Assembly: GCA_963966185.1 (NCBI GenBank)
Contig: CAWZYM010000399.1
Location: 175,001 to 239,000 of the forward strand
From: Rhabditoides inermis
Lineage: Eukaryota; Nematoda; Chromadorea; Rhabditida; Rhabditidae
Reading direction: 5' to 3'
DNA length: 64,000 bases
Both the position numbers and the translations under genes were made by a program. Below are positions 1-12,200 of the stretch, in pieces. Each line of letters starts with the position of its first letter. Position 1 is the first letter of the stretch. The notes below the pieces were generated by a model, which was given only the letters and a program-made list of their open reading frames with translations, ran no database searches and was not told where the DNA came from.

Positions 1-2838
1 ACTCTCCTCGAGCCGTACCTCCGAGGCAGCGTTTACGATTTGGTGAGGATTATTATTATCTTGCGTACTTATCAAGACTTCTCAGAAAATCATCCCGGTG
101 GCGATCAACTACGACAAGATTCTCGAAGAGCTGCTCTACTCCTACGAGCTGCTAGGCTTTCCCAAGCCTAAGGTGGATATTATCCTGATTTTGAAGAGTA
201 CTTATAGTGTTTTTTTCCAGGAGTCGACATCGGGTCTGTTCAAGGCGCGCAATATCCTCAACCACAACTACGGAAAGGTACATAGCTATAAATGTTTTGA
301 GAAAACGATCCAAAATGTTCAGGTGTACATGACATTCTGCGAGCCGTTGTCGGTGCGCGACTATTTCGGCAGTCAGATCAAGCGCTCGCTGTTTGTCTGT
401 CAGGTACTGACCGTGAATCACGCATCAACATGTTTTTTCCTGTTTCAGCCCGACTCGCAATTTGTGGTGAGCGAGCGCGAGAAGACAGCGATTCGCCAGT
501 TCGGACACGAGGTCGTCAAGCGCCACAACGACAACTCCATTATCAGCGTGTGGCCGTTCGCGTGCATTGTCATGCTGCAGGTGAGGCGAACGAAACAAAA
601 CAACAGAACAAAAAGAGCCATGCATATGACAAGCATCGTGACACCTCATCTCGTACCGCACACTCACTCGCGTGCGTTCCCACTCTTCTTTTTCGCTCCA
701 TTCTTTATTATGCATAATGTGTCTTCACTACTCGTATCTAGATGATCGAGAACAGTGGCCGGGCGGTGTTCTCATTCTCGCGGCTGCGCGACGAGCTGGA
801 GAGGGTGGTGGGCGTGTTCCGCCGGCTAGGAGTCGCCATCCAGATCGACAACTCGCTCCGCGACGACTTGATGTGAGTCGTTTTTTTTTTTGAATTTCGA
901 ATTGATTGACTGAGGCGCGTACAAGCCATGAACTGGCCTGACAATGGCGCAAGAGATGACGCAAGAAATGCAAGCGAGTGATTAGTGTACATACGAGTTT
1001 CACAGCAAGTAACCCCGGCTTTGTTGTGATTTACAGCAAGTGTTGCATCGTTTACAGCAAGTGTCGGATAATAGTTCGTGTAAATGGTGTAAATCACAGA
1101 AAGTGTCGGGACGGATTATTGAGAGTGATTTTTGAGCATTGCCATTGCCATTGTAGATACTACATCAATATCCATGCGGATCTCTTTGACATGATGGACA
1201 CTTCCGCGCCCGAGTTCGAGCTGCGTCTCCTCGATCAGGTATGCAATCTACCTGTCCACTATTTCATCACCACCTGTCTATTCCACCACGTGCACCGCTG
1301 TACTCTGCAAAGCCTCCCCTATAGGCATCGAAAATAAGGTTACCTGTTATCCTACGCTCCGCCCTCTCTGCACTTTAATGAGTCAGGTGTGAGCAACATA
1401 ATTAGAGAGATAACCGAACTTGTGTTCATGCCGCAAGGTGATGTGAGACGAGTACACACATCTTCATAAACATCACTGTTCCATGTGTGATTTGAAACAC
1501 ATACTTATAATGCTATGTTTAGCCGGTGGAGAAAGAGGGCGCGATCTCGAAGCACGTGCTGGAGAAGGCCGTAGGGAGGCTGGTGCTCACCAATTACGCC
1601 AACAAGGTAGACAATTCGTGTTTCAGGTTTGCCATTCCCCTACCCTTGCAGATGGTGCACACCTGCGCGGACACGTCCCTCCTCTCCCTCATTCTCATGG
1701 CGACTCCGTGCGACCGAGACGCGCTGTTCGACAAATTCAGGTACATACTGATGTCAGGCAGCTGCGAGAATGGTCACGAGGAATTGCGTTGCAGCCTGCT
1801 GCAGCTGCTAATGCAGCGCGAGCTCGTCTGCATGCCGGAGGGCGAGCGCGCGTCATTCGAAGCCGCTATGGAAACGCTCGAGCGCGCACAGGTACTTTTT
1901 GGTCTGCCAACCTTATTGGTGCACCTTTCCAGATCATCTCCTGCGCGGGTACGTCGGTAGAGGAGAAAGACGAAGAGGCGATTGACACTCTTGCGGGAAT
2001 CATCAAGGTAAACAATGTGGTTTTATAACATATTCAACAGAGATTCGGAATAAAACTGCATGTGATACGTTGTACGACATAATACATGTCTAGCAATAGT
2101 CTTTTTTTCTATTCGGTCTGTTCACTGCTCTACATAGCTATCAATTAACGTACTTTTCAATGTACGAAACGAGGCATGTGCTTCCGCGTGCGTTTTTGTA
2201 TGTACGTATGTGGCACTGAAACAATGTACATTTCATGGCTACACTTGTTCTAGCCGTACGTGCTGAATCACGCGGTCGTGTCGCTGGCGATCCTCCAGCA
2301 CGGCGCCGAATTCGCCACATCGGCGTCCGTCGTCCGAGACACACAAAAGGTATTCATAACTTACAAGGGTACAATCAAGATGGTCGCGCGCAATAAGTAC
2401 AAAGACATTTCACAGTCCGTTTCGAATGTACCTGTACTGTGAACAAGTACCATGTGTCATGTCATGTGCCAACCCTCGTTTCAGTTGATTGCGTGTCAAT
2501 TCGAGCAGTCCGTGTCGGTGCGCCTCTCGTTTCTCTCGATCGACGCGATCAAGAACGCCTACAGCACACTCGTCGATCGCGGAGCACTCGTCAAGAAGGT
2601 TAGAGACATTGGGCGAGAGTGGGGAAACTGAGAAAAGCAGACAGACAAGTTTTCGGTTGTGAGTAACAGACAAAGAAAATGTAGCTGATATCGAGTTTAT
2701 ACGAAAGTATTGACATATTGCTTGCTTCAGGCGGACCAGTACCGTGTGCTGCACGACAAGGTGCAGCAGGTGTACGGCTTCCTCACTCGGTTCACCGGCC
2801 AGCTCGACGCTCTCACATCTACGAGGGCCAAGATGTGA
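1..2838 (+). CDS. acl-7: Dihydroxyacetone-phosphate (glycerone-phosphate) acyltransferase, 3' part only
   Basis: Peroxisomal enzyme that acylates dihydroxyacetone phosphate, the first step of ether-lipid (plasmalogen) synthesis. Thirteen in-phase exons: 1-42, 86-172, 221-277, 323-403, 449-580, 742-872, 1157-1238, 1523-1606, 1652-1891, 1933-2007, 2254-2349, 2485-2598, 2731-2838. Exons 1-3 read LEPYLRGSVYDL, then IPVAINYDKILEE and YELLGFPKPKESTSGL, which match the conserved block of animal GNPAT (VPISISYDKILEE, PKPKESTTGL). The last three residues are Ala-Lys-Met, a PTS1-type peroxisomal signal; human GNPAT ends AKL. The N-terminal half with the HX4D acyltransferase motif lies upstream of the window. 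Exon 9 starts at 1652 rather than 1627 because that keeps phase. The symbol is assigned from family resemblance to the C. elegans orthologue, not from a search. Confidence 0.9.
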
Positions 2839-3729
2839 TCGACATGACTCTTTGTTATATTGTTGCAACATCTGTGATTTGATTGTGTGCGTGTGTGTGT
2901 GATTCGGTGTGTCTCGTAAGTATCCGCAATGCTAGGAAACGTGTGTGTGTGTGTCAGTGTCGTCGATCGGTTAGAGAGAGTAACGTATTTCAATCTCGTG
3001 ATAAAGTGATTGTGACTTCATGGCTATTAGCATTGAGGGGCGCAGCTGCAATCTCTCTCTATCATTGCAGGCAGCGTGTTTTCCACATTCTCGCTCATCT
3101 AAACAATTATATGTTTTCATAACAATTAAGATGGCAGTGGCGCGATAGCAGGCCCGTGTGAACGCGGGCAAAGTATGCAAATCACAGAGCAGTTGTCCGC
3201 GTGATTAGCTCGCGTCAACAGACGCGGCGGCGCCCCGAGCGCTCGACTCAAAGCCGCGCCGATCACCCCCCGGCTGACAAATAGTGATCGATGGGTGGCG
3301 AGGCGAAGAGCGCAACGACAAGCTATTACATGACAGCCGCCACCCCGGCTACGGTAGCCCCCTGAACAAACTAATTGACAATACGTGAGAGCCGTTGACA
3401 ATATGCGTTATTAACACGCTGTGTCTGTGTTGGCAAACGCTCATTACACCCATTAGCTCAGCCTCTATTTAATGCGGTTACATTTATTAGCGGGTCGCAC
3501 AAAGGAGCAGCGCGCGGGGTGCAATGTGGCCTTTGCCCACACGCTCACACCCATTCGCCCCATTCAAATTACAATATAAAACCGGGACGGCGGCGGCGCG
3601 ATGCCTATACAATCATAAACGACGAAAATATCGCAACAAACACATGTGGCACTGGAGCGGAGGAGAGTTGAGAGGAGAAAGCAAGTGAGAGTGGCTGAGT
3701 TGAAACCGAGATGAGAGAACTGAGTACTG
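2839..3729. other. Spacer between converging genes
   Basis: No convincing coding exon. It holds a GT-rich stretch (2885-2960), probably 3' UTR of the acyltransferase, and a GC-rich segment around 3200-3400. A TATAAAA-like string at about 3574-3580 has no gene start downstream on the plus strand. The neighbouring genes converge here, so this is most likely 3' UTR and terminator DNA. Confidence 0.5.
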
Positions 3730-4247
3730 TTACTTGTCGTCGTCGTCGTCGTGGTAGAAGGATTGCGGAGGCGGGGGCGGCGACGCGGTCGGCTCGTGCG
3801 ACGCCTGCTTCTTCCACTTTGTGCGCCGGTTTTGAAACCAGATCTTCACCTGGAACATCGTGGTTGAACGAGACCACAAGAATCATTCATTGCCAATCTG
3901 ATACTACAGAACGGTTTGTATCTAACGCTGACCAGGTCACACTTACTAAGTGAACACAACTGAACAGGACTACGTGAGTATCTGGGAACCGTACTTGAGA
4001 GATTGTCGCTGTACGTAGGTATTATACCTGAGTTTCGCTGAGTCGCAGAGCGATGGCGAGGTTGGCACGCTCGCATACTGAGAGATAGCGCGTCGCACTG
4101 CAACGTGACACTCAAAGAACATTTTAAAGTCCGTTTCGAATTGCTGACTAAGTACATCAAACAGCTCGGATCGAACCCATTCACTCACCGAAACTTCGTC
4201 TCCAGTGCAAATAGTTGCTCATAGCTAAATGAGGTGCGATTGCGTCT
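3730..4247 (-). CDS. NK-type homeodomain transcription factor, 3' exons
   Basis: Nuclear DNA-binding protein. Three in-phase exons on the minus strand (4247-4189, 4097-4028, 3849-3730) assemble a complete homeodomain. Helix 1 begins RRNRTSFSYEQLFALE, followed by RYLSVCERANLAIALRLSET and the recognition helix VKIWFQNRRTKWKKQ. Gln50 and Asn51 of the homeodomain are present, giving TAAT-type site preference by family knowledge. The RYLSVCER block and TKWKKQ end point to the NK1/slouch (CEH-1) or NK7 group; I cannot decide between them. The C-terminal tail is short: a Pro-rich stretch, then HDDDDDK and stop at 3730-3732. The 5' exons and start codon are not resolved; one candidate lies at 4503-4583. 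Confidence 0.88.
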
Positions 4248-4502
4248 CTGAAAACACATACGGTAGAGTTTTAGTATTAATTGGTAGTATGTAGTCATTT
4301 AGTATTAGTGTGTAGCACTTTCTATACATGAAGATGAATGCCAATGAATGTAAACACTCCGTTATTTAAAGTGATGTAGTAACACTACTACATAATGCCA
4401 CTACACATTCATTTTGCATCTCACCGAATGGATTTGCCAGCAGATGTAATTTGTTAGAAACATGTAACTGTAACTTGTTCTCCGACATACAGACGGACTC
4501 AC

Positions 4503-4583
4503 GACTCAACTTTTGCGGGTCTTTCTTGTTCTCCTTTGCCTCGTTGTTGTTATTCAGAGATGATGATGAGGGAGTGTTGTGCG
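4503..4583 (-). other. Candidate upstream exon of the homeobox gene
   Basis: Flanked by a TTTTCAG acceptor and a GTGAGT donor on the minus strand. The open frame reads HNTPSSSSLNNNNEAKENKK followed by DPQKLS, typical low-complexity sequence upstream of a homeodomain. The exon ends in phase 1 while the homeobox exon at 4247 needs phase 0. Either a small exon between them was missed, a weaker donor (GTCTGT, phase 0) is used, or this is not part of the gene. Confidence 0.35.
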
Positions 4584-5239
4584 CTGAAAAGTCTCGATCA
4601 CTACATAGGATATAACCTTGGAGTTTTCATAAAGAGATGTTAGGACATACCCAGTATGTACGTACCTTGATCCTTTCTCAACACATCCGCCAAAAGTGTT
4701 TCGACCGAGAAGAAATGTCGGCTCATCTGCAACTACGGTAACGTGAAAGTCAGGGAAAAATCGACATGCAATGAATGGGAAAAGTGACGTATCGATGAAG
4801 AACAAGTGTGGATCGAGTGCTACAATAACAGATGTGCAATGGCGGCGATTTGATAGGAGTGGTGAGCTAGAGTGACTCCACCCCTCTCTCTCTCTCTACG
4901 CAATATGCGCGAACCAATCGAATTACATCCCCTATCTCTCCTCCCTCTCTCCTCTCTCTAATGACGATAAGCTGTCCCATCGCTCCCCGCAGTCGATCCA
5001 TCAATGTTCCCACCGATTTCAAAAACTACCACCTCATTCACTCAATGTTGTGCTCTGGGCGGCTGGGAAGTATGTGTAGCGGCAGCTGCTCTTCCCACAT
5101 TATCGAGCAGATGGATACGGTAGGCGAGGCGACAAACAATATAGTGTGTAGAGCAGTGATTATGTGCATACCGCAAATTCGCGCTTAGCATTTTGTAAAC
5201 GCTCGGCACTTAGGGGCGTGGCGGGTAGGCGAGGCGCGC
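4584..5239. other. Divergent spacer between homeobox gene and GPCR
   Basis: Contains a CT-rich run (4885-4955) and no exon I can support. It probably carries the 5' end of the minus-strand homeobox gene and the upstream control region of the plus-strand GPCR. Confidence 0.4.
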
Positions 5240-5247
5240 TATAAAAG
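5240..5247 (+). promoter_or_regulatory. TATA box of the SRX-like GPCR
   Basis: TATAAAAG lies 43 bases upstream of the predicted ATG at 5291, in a GC-rich surround. This spacing leaves about 20 bases of leader, so the GPCR is probably started directly here rather than processed from an operon. Confidence 0.55.
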
Positions 5248-5290
5248 AAAGCCCGGCAGCGCAGGCACACTCTTACAGTCCACCTACAGT

Positions 5291-8200
5291 ATGACTATCA
5301 ACTCTACCGAAAGCGTCTTCGCTACAGTCATTGTTTGCGTGGTGAGGGCTTTGAGAATCTTCATGTTATTCGATATGACATTCTCTTTTATGAGATGTTT
5401 ATAAAAACATTTGTAGACCGGTATCGTCGGAATTGTGGCGAACGGAGTCGCGATGTACATACTACACACTGGTGACAAGCTCTATTCAGCCTTCAGGTTT
5501 GTATTAGTGGACTTCAATTCTATGGCCATTTGACACAACCCTTTTGCCTACATCTTTCTTTCCAGTAAGATATGCTACTCACACGCGCTCGCTAACATCG
5601 GTGCGCTTCTGATGTTTGTTTTCTTTTGCAGCCCGGCTATTAGTATGTGAGTTTTCCAAGTAGTTGCTGAATCGGTAATCACTAATCAGAGACTTTGTGA
5701 TATTAGGACCTTAGGTTTTTTGGGGTTCTTTCTGTGTCAATATTATTTGTTTATATATTGATGCTACATTTCACCTTTCGAACGCACAATATGTTTCAGG
5801 CACAGGGTGTGTGAAAATGTGTCCAAATTCAAAACAAACAGCATTTTGTAATAGAAAATAGAACTAACAAAAATATGTCGAGGAAATGAGAACAACATGG
5901 ACCAATGACTTTTGCAGGTCGAGCGATACGTTTGCTCACAGTTGGATTGGAAAGTCAATGGGGCAGGTAAAATTACTCATTTTTATTCTGATAAGTTGCG
6001 CATTATTATCACCTACGTTGCACACTTGCAAACTCGTTAAAAACTTGCAGCACCTATGTAATTAATGGTGGTTCATTCGTTAAAAACAAACGCTGATATG
6101 TACTGTAGTGTTCCCATAATTCGACTATGCGAACGAAAACAGTTGCAGTGGGGCGTATGGCTATGGGACGTTTCTGTCTACTCTCATCTTGCCGTATCAA
6201 TCAACCGATTTCTCGCTATCACGTTCCCTCTCAAGTGAGTGATATCGTTAACTAATTCGTACTCGCATAATCAATCTAGTTACGCCGCGCATTAAACACC
6301 CACAAAAAACGTTTGGATCTCAAAGATCGGAAACGGTGTGCGTAAGGCAGAAAGTGTATTACAGAATCAACCGAATCTTCACACCAAAGGTGACACGGAT
6401 AGTGATAGCTGTCGTCTGGGCGCTCGCCTCTCTCAACGTCGCCGCGTATTTCGAAAGTAGGTATTATTAAAGTGGGAAGTAGTAGTAAAACAGTGTTCTA
6501 TAGCGCATTCATAAAAAATGACGGAACGGAAATGTGTAGAAAACGAATGAAAGTACATACAAAACAAATGGCAAACATCGTAAAATGCAAGTGTTTCAAA
6601 GGAGTGATTTGTTTGTTGTAGTTGAGCACTGCTACATTATGTTCACTACCAGTACATGGCTTTGGACGTTCCCCGCTACCACGTGAGTTTGAAATTTAAA
6701 AAAACAACAACATGTATTTAGGTATTAAAAGTGAAAAACAATGTTTTGATGTGAGATTGCTTTATGAACGAATCGCGGTCGAACGCCCGATATCATTTCC
6801 GTAAAATAGAAATTAAGTGGGGGGTGTTGCAATTCTGGGAACCTAAACTTAAGAAAAAGGACAAAATCATGTTTCAAGCTGAGCGTACGCTCTTATTCTG
6901 AGTAAATGTGGAGTATATATAACAAATGCTACTGATATTTATAAATGTTTTTGCGAAGTATGTTATAATCTAAAATGTCAAATTTTCTTGCACTTAAAGG
7001 TAGTGTACCCTCTGAATCTGGGTGTATGTGTAGATACAACATGTCATTGTTTACGACTCAATGAGTATATTATGATGATGCAAATATATATTCGGAAACA
7101 ATTTAGTTTTAAAAAAACATTTGAATATTGGAGTGAGAAATCTTAGAAACTAATAACTTTTAATCAGCTCGGGGGTGTGTGCACAACTTGCACGAAGTTA
7201 CACAATTTGACCACACTATCGGCTGTTTCATTCAAGACAATTTATTTGCATGTGTTTATATTGTTTCTTATGTTGATCTTATTTTAGATAACATTTCTAT
7301 TATGTGTTTCTTTTACTAAACTGGCGAAAACAGCTGATGGGAATTTGTATGCTAAACGCAGTAAGTTATGTTGAATGATGTTAAAAATCATAACTCATAA
7401 CGTTGCGCAAATATGCGTATCATGTTGGATTAAAATAAATGTTTGATAATTTTTAATTTCATTATTTTTTTATCACAAACAACCATAAACGACATAAAAA
7501 TACCTCTTAAAGACATTAATAATGTTGTTTATCAGCCTGATTCCGACATGTACATACAATGGTAGCATGATGGGTTATCTGGACGCACACACAATCCTAC
7601 AGTGGGGTATTGGGGCTCCTTGGCTGGAACAGTGCGGCGCGAGTCCTGACTGTTCATGGTAGATGGGCGTGAACATCGCGAAGTGACCAGTTCCGGATGC
7701 GAGGTGTGGTAGAAGATCTTGAAAGTGGAATTCGGTAGAACAATTGCCCGCGAGGGGAATCGAACCAGCGACCGTTCACTTAGCAGGTTGTGACGCTATC
7801 CACTTGGCCAACCCGGCCCCACATTAATAATACATTCGTGATCTTTTTTAATATTGGATTCAGAGGGTACACTACCTTTAATCAATCTTTATTTCACGAA
7901 AAAAGGCGTGTACGAGGTAGTGTAGTTGTGCAAACAAAAAAACGCACAAAAATGCCTAACACTAAGAACAAATTCGCAAGTTTGGTCGTGTGACATTTCT
8001 AGTTTCAATTTTGGATCTTACTGTTGTTCTTTGGATTGATAAGCTGTAATAAAAAACTATCGTTATTTTGAATCGCGTTGTTGGGCGGTAAAATATTTGA
8101 TGCACGTGAAAGTCAATAAGACAAATAGGGGATCTATATCTGCGAAAACCATGCGTTGAACCAAGATAAAGATAAAATGTCTGCGTTAAAATACAGAGAT

Positions 8201-9426
8201 TTTTTCTTAAAAAAATTGGTTCGCATATTCTGCAAAATTTTGAACACAACTCAACTCTATGAAATCGCCATCGTACTAGGAAAGTTATTATCAAACAAAT
8301 CACGTTTGCTTCTGGGAATCACTGCAGGGTCGAAACGCGGTCAGTTTTTATGTCGAATTTTCAGGTGCGGCTACTTTCTGGGAGTCGTGTTTGATTTCTA
8401 CAGCGGACTTTGTGTTTTCGCCATCATCGCAATGATTGATCTCTACACCCTGTGGAGGATTCGCCACGTCAACATGGTACTATTATAAGGAAGCTCATGA
8501 AAACAATGGTTATTTTTCGATGCTCAAAAACTACACGGTCGGCTCGCGCCGGCGCATGAAGAAGGAGCTCATCTTTTTCGCGCAAGTGAGATAATTTCGT
8601 ACGCGATTTTTCAATGTCAACGTTCAGAGCGTGGTGCAATTCGGAGTGTTCACGCTGAAGCTCACCAACTTCTATTTTGTGTCGCGGCTGATGACGGACC
8701 GCTGGACGCTCTTCTTCACAACGACCTTCGCGTGGGAGGCGTGCCACGCGGCTGACGGGTAAGCAGCAGCCGACATTAATACTAATCATCTTTCAACAAC
8801 AAAAAATGAAGAAAAAGTTGACACTAGGCACTAGGCCTTATGTAGCAAACATTTAGTTACATATGGGGATCTCTTTAATAATACGTTTAGTACCATGTGC
8901 ATATGAGGGAAAAAAAACAAGACATCATGATCAATTGCATAAGGTATACGGCATTAAAAAAATGCTATGAAATGGAAAACAAACATAAAAATGGTCTAGA
9001 AAAATGCATTGTGAATTGTGATGTAATATATGTATAGGAGAATTCAAGGTTTCTGTTAACACCCTTTTTCGTACACAGGTATATTACTACAACTTTTTTT
9101 CCGCACACACTGACACGACGAAATCGTTTCGCCGTCCACCTTTATACAAAATTTTCGTGACGTATCTCTCTTGACATAGTTCTGATCATGAAAAGTAAAC
9201 AACATACTTTCAGAATCGTCCTGCTGCTCTTCAACATTCGCAACATCAAGAAAAGAAGTCCAAAAGTGAGTAGATAATAAAATAGCAACGTGAGCGCGTA
9301 TTCCTAATCTGTTCTAGGTGACAGCGACGATGGCTCCATCGCGCATTTTTGCCGGGCGCATCTCTCAGCACCCCAGCCAAATCTCTGCCAGTAGCCGACA
9401 GAGCAGGGACACTATAAAGCCCTGAA
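5291..9426 (+). CDS. SRX-like nematode seven-transmembrane chemoreceptor
   Basis: Putative chemosensory G-protein-coupled receptor in sensory-cilium membrane (family knowledge). Exons: 5291-5341, 5417-5496, 5566-5646, 5918-5966, 6149-6234, 6365-6456, 6622-6682, 8365-8476, exon 9 ending at 8585, 8628-8758, 9214-9265, 9318-9426. Diagnostic blocks include GIVGIVANGVAMYIL (TM1), CYSHALANIGALLMFVFF (TM2), YSHLAVSINRFLAITFPL (TM3 and the DRY-equivalent region), DFYSGLCVFAIIAMIDLYTL (TM5) and W..CHAADGIVLLLFN (TM7), the order expected for SRX proteins. The exon 8/9 junction is unresolved: reading on from 8476 meets a stop at once, and an intron there would be only about 13 nt with the nearest acceptor, or about 85 nt if exon 9 starts near 8562. 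This may be a weak acceptor or an early lesion. Intron 7 carries the TIR element at 6995-7880. Confidence 0.8.
6995..7880. mobile_element. TIR element (MITE-like) inside the GPCR intron
   Basis: Both ends are perfect inverted copies of a terminal repeat starting TAAAGGTAGTGTACCCTCTG and extending to about 24 bases (6995-7018 and 7857-7880). The outermost bases give TTAA on both sides, so the target duplication is TA or TTAA. About 890 bp long, with no transposase reading frame seen, so probably non-autonomous. A second element with nearly the same ends lies at 49121-49432. The right half carries a tRNA-like sequence (7746-7818). Confidence 0.8.
7746..7818 (-). pseudogene. tRNA-like sequence (tRNA-Ser-like)
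   Basis: On the minus strand this contains a good A box (TGGCCAAGTGG) and a perfect B box (GGTTCGATTCC), with an anticodon-loop-like CTGCTAA that would read GCT (Ser). The acceptor stem pairs poorly. It is more likely a tRNA-derived pol III promoter module or tRNA fossil inside the TIR element than a working tRNA gene. Confidence 0.45.
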
Positions 9427-10465
9427 CACTGTATTGTTTCATTCGGAAACAGCTCTGTCTTCATTGAACCTCCGAATCGGATCCTGCTGAAAGTAGTCAT
9501 GTTCACAATCCGATTCATAGTGAACTCATAAAGGTGTGATGAAACAAATACCATCTCTTTGTACATGTTTGATGCATCCGATAAAGGTAACATTCCTTTC
9601 GTCTCATGGAATAACAACAGTTTTTTTTCATTCCAAGATAGGCACGAGTGTGCCCGCGCCCCGATCATATAAATTGTGATTGTATTTACTTATTATACAA
9701 AAAAGTAAAAACGTGTGTGTGTGTGTTTTTGTGAGAGAGAGAACATTGATCACAATGACTTTATAGTTGTCTTCTTGCAACAAGTACGTGTTGTGTTCGT
9801 TGTTAGTTTGTGTTCGTTGTTAATAAATCATTTATTAGTGTAATTTAATTTATTTTAAAATATGTACATATCTTGATTGCCGGCCACATTCTCTTGGCCT
9901 TTTTACTATGCCGATTCAAAAAAGAATTAGTAAATGCAGTTTTCCTTATTTATTTGAATTTTATAGACCACTCCCTTTTTATAGACTACTTTATAGACTA
10001 CTCTCGATAAAACAGAGGCAAAAAGACACACTTTCTTGATTTCCACCCGCACATACGGAAGGCTACTCAGCGGTAGCGAAAGCCGCGAAATCGTTGGTTT
10101 GATTAGGAAACATTATGAAAATTCGAGAACGTTACTGCTAAGATCTTATCTTTGTTCCAGAACTAAATTGCCTTCACTTTTTGTACACATTGGGCCATAC
10201 CCTCAAAACAAGCCTAACAATTACATATGTGCACAGTCACAGAATGCATTTGGCGACACAAGAGTCCCGTTACTGTACGTTTCATTGTATATCATTTCTG
10301 ATTTTATGTCATGAATAACTTCGTGACAATATGACATAGCATTCGAACGGTTTCAATGCCGGAAAAGTATGAATCACAGCATATTGTTAATATCCCAGGA
10401 CAGTGGAAAATCAAGAAAACGAAACGCAATACCGTATACTAGACATCACATTTGTTTATGCATAC

Positions 10466-10776
10466 CCCTTATGCAAGCCCGCTAATGAGTTCCACTCTTT
10501 TGACGAGAGATATTAGGGTGGTTAGACAACGATCAAACCCTTTGGATGATGTTTTCAATTTGACAAAATTTTGCGAGGGTACCCAAGATCAAACCAGCGA
10601 ACAGCTGCTTGATAAACGAGAGAGTTACCACTGCGCCACGCGGTAAGAGGATCAGTGGAGTAGAGATATGAACGGCAAAAACAAGATGCTTCGCATTTCG
10701 TTCAGTATACTGTATGTTCAAAATCCACGATAATGTTTTCAACGAAAAATCCTTAGCTAAGTGCGAGCTTATTATA
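10466..10776 (-). repeat. Dispersed tRNA-like repeat, copy 1
   Basis: About 300 bp that matches 51718-52020 along most of its length in opposite orientation. Shared blocks include CTCGCACTTAGCT, GATTTTTCGTTGAAAAC, TTCATATCTCTACTCCACTG, CGCAAAATTTTGTCAAATTG and AACATCATCCAAAGGGTT. On the minus strand the centre holds a tRNA-like A box (TGGCGCAGTGGTAA) and a degenerate B box. The ends are imperfect inverted repeats (TATAATAAGCTCGC against AGCCCGC), so it could be a SINE or a MITE that captured a tRNA-like core. Confidence 0.7.
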
Positions 10777-11037
10777 GGATTAACAGATTTCGAACCATTT
10801 CGATTTTTAGCAACACCGTATATTTTTACACAGCTATATTGACATGAAGCGTACTAAATCATATTACATTGAATAATTTAACCATCCCTCACTCATATGT
10901 TCACAATGAGTGAAAGAAAGGCAAAACCCCGATAACCCCGAACGCGCCAAAACAACGGAGCTTTTTTTTGAACTTTCAAGTTCCCCCCAAACCTTTCGCT
11001 CCCTCTTGCGTATCTCTGGAAAGAACTGTCATTGCAC

Positions 11038-11105
11038 TCAACCAGCGTAGCGCAGTGATTTTTCACGTTTCTGAGGCGTCATTATGCCGGTTCGGATCCT
11101 GGCAT
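11038..11105 (+). pseudogene. tRNA-like sequence
   Basis: A-box-like TAGCGCAGTGATT followed about 45 bases later by the B-box-like GGTTCGGATCC. Stems do not form a clean cloverleaf. Probably a tRNA-derived SINE head or a decayed tRNA. Confidence 0.35.
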
Positions 11106-11207
11106 AGACAACGTGTTTTGTTGCATATAAAATGATGCATTCGCGAGTCCTATAGTAAAAATTTATTCAAAATATTCGTTCATAGAAACATACTACAACG
11201 TTTCATG

Positions 11208-11254
11208 AAAAAAATGATGCAGTTACGAATCATGATTTTAGTATTGCATTTAAT
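11208..11254 (+). repeat. Diverged direct repeat, unit 1
   Basis: Matches 11408-11456. Both contain GTTACGAATCATGA preceded by AAAATGATG and followed by TTTTAGT. The units are about 200 bp apart, flanking an AT-rich stretch. Origin unknown. Confidence 0.5.
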
Positions 11255-11407
11255 CAGTTCGCTTTTGCATCCAAACTGCAGTTTGCCGTGAACTATAGCT
11301 GAACCAAGAACTACTCACGCTGAAAAAGTTTTATCTCCTCACAAAACGGTCGACCTCTGGAAAATTCAAATTATCTGATAACAGAAAAATAAAAGTTTAT
11401 TTCTTGG

Positions 11408-11456
11408 TGAAAAATGATGTAGTTACGAATCATGAATTTTAGTTACGCATTAAAGA
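11408..11456 (+). repeat. Diverged direct repeat, unit 2
   Basis: Partner of 11208-11254, differing by several substitutions and short indels. Confidence 0.5.
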
Positions 11457-11584
11457 AGATCTCCGGGGAAAGTGACCCACACCATTATTTTGATGCCCTC
11501 TCTCACTTTTACCTTACAACAGCGTGGCGGGACCAATTTATATTTTCCGGGTCACATATCTGCCGAATGGCGCGCGAGCGGGTG

Positions 11585-12187
11585 TAAAGTGACCTGACAG
11601 CGGCGGAATCAAATACTAATCTATTGTGTAGATCAGTGTAATCAATGCAATGTGAAATCAATAAAAGGCAACCAAATGGTAGCACGAATTATGTATTCAC
11701 GTAGGCAACAAACAAACAATACAAACAATAGTCTACAGTACAACAAACACGGACACAAAAGACAGCGAGCGGAGTCGCGGTCAATATAGGGAGAACACTA
11801 GGGAAACCTGGGAAACCTGAACACTGTGCACTGGGGAACTAAGAAACCTGACGACCTACTGGGGGAAAACCTGGAACTGGAAAGGCGTAGAATCCTCGGT
11901 GACCAAATCCTCTTCCAGGGGGCGGAGCTTCGCGTGGGCGGGGCCGAGATCTGCACGAGGTGCACGAGAGGGCGCAGACAGTGCACACGCGACGCGACGA
12001 CAGAAGGGAAGACCGCGGCGTACCAGCAGTGCATTGTAGTGTGCTAGTTTCCCAGTTCGATTTGTATTTGTTTGCGATAAATATAGTTCTTATAATTGCA
12101 TTATGATCCTGGTTGTCTTGGCTGTATATGATAGATACGGTAGTGGTTGTAGCCAAGTCGTGACTGCATCAATGCGCGGTCGCGACA
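11585..12187 (-). repeat. 3' LTR of the Bel/Pao element
   Basis: Direct copy of 15581-16183. Flanked outside by the GGGTG target duplication at 11580-11584 and inside by the polypurine tract. Confidence 0.9.
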
Positions 12188-12200
12188 TTCCCCCCTCACC
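12188..12200 (-). promoter_or_regulatory. Polypurine tract
   Basis: In element orientation GGTGAGGGGGGAA abuts the 3' LTR start TGTCG. A second near-copy of this junction (GGGGGGAATGTCG) occurs at about 12309-12321, suggesting a local duplication. Confidence 0.7.

Larger units (their letters stand above)
9427..11584. other. Repeat-rich spacer downstream of the GPCR
   Basis: AT-rich, with no coding exon I can support. It contains a dispersed repeat copy (10466-10776), a tRNA-like module (11038-11105) and a diverged direct repeat (11208-11254 with 11408-11456). It ends at the insertion site of the LTR element. Confidence 0.5.

Noticed and set aside
3574..3580. TATAAAA string as a promoter
   Set aside because: No gene starts downstream on the plus strand; the flanking genes converge here.
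11798..12156. Short open frames within both LTRs
   Set aside because: They repeat identically because the LTRs are identical and show no protein features.
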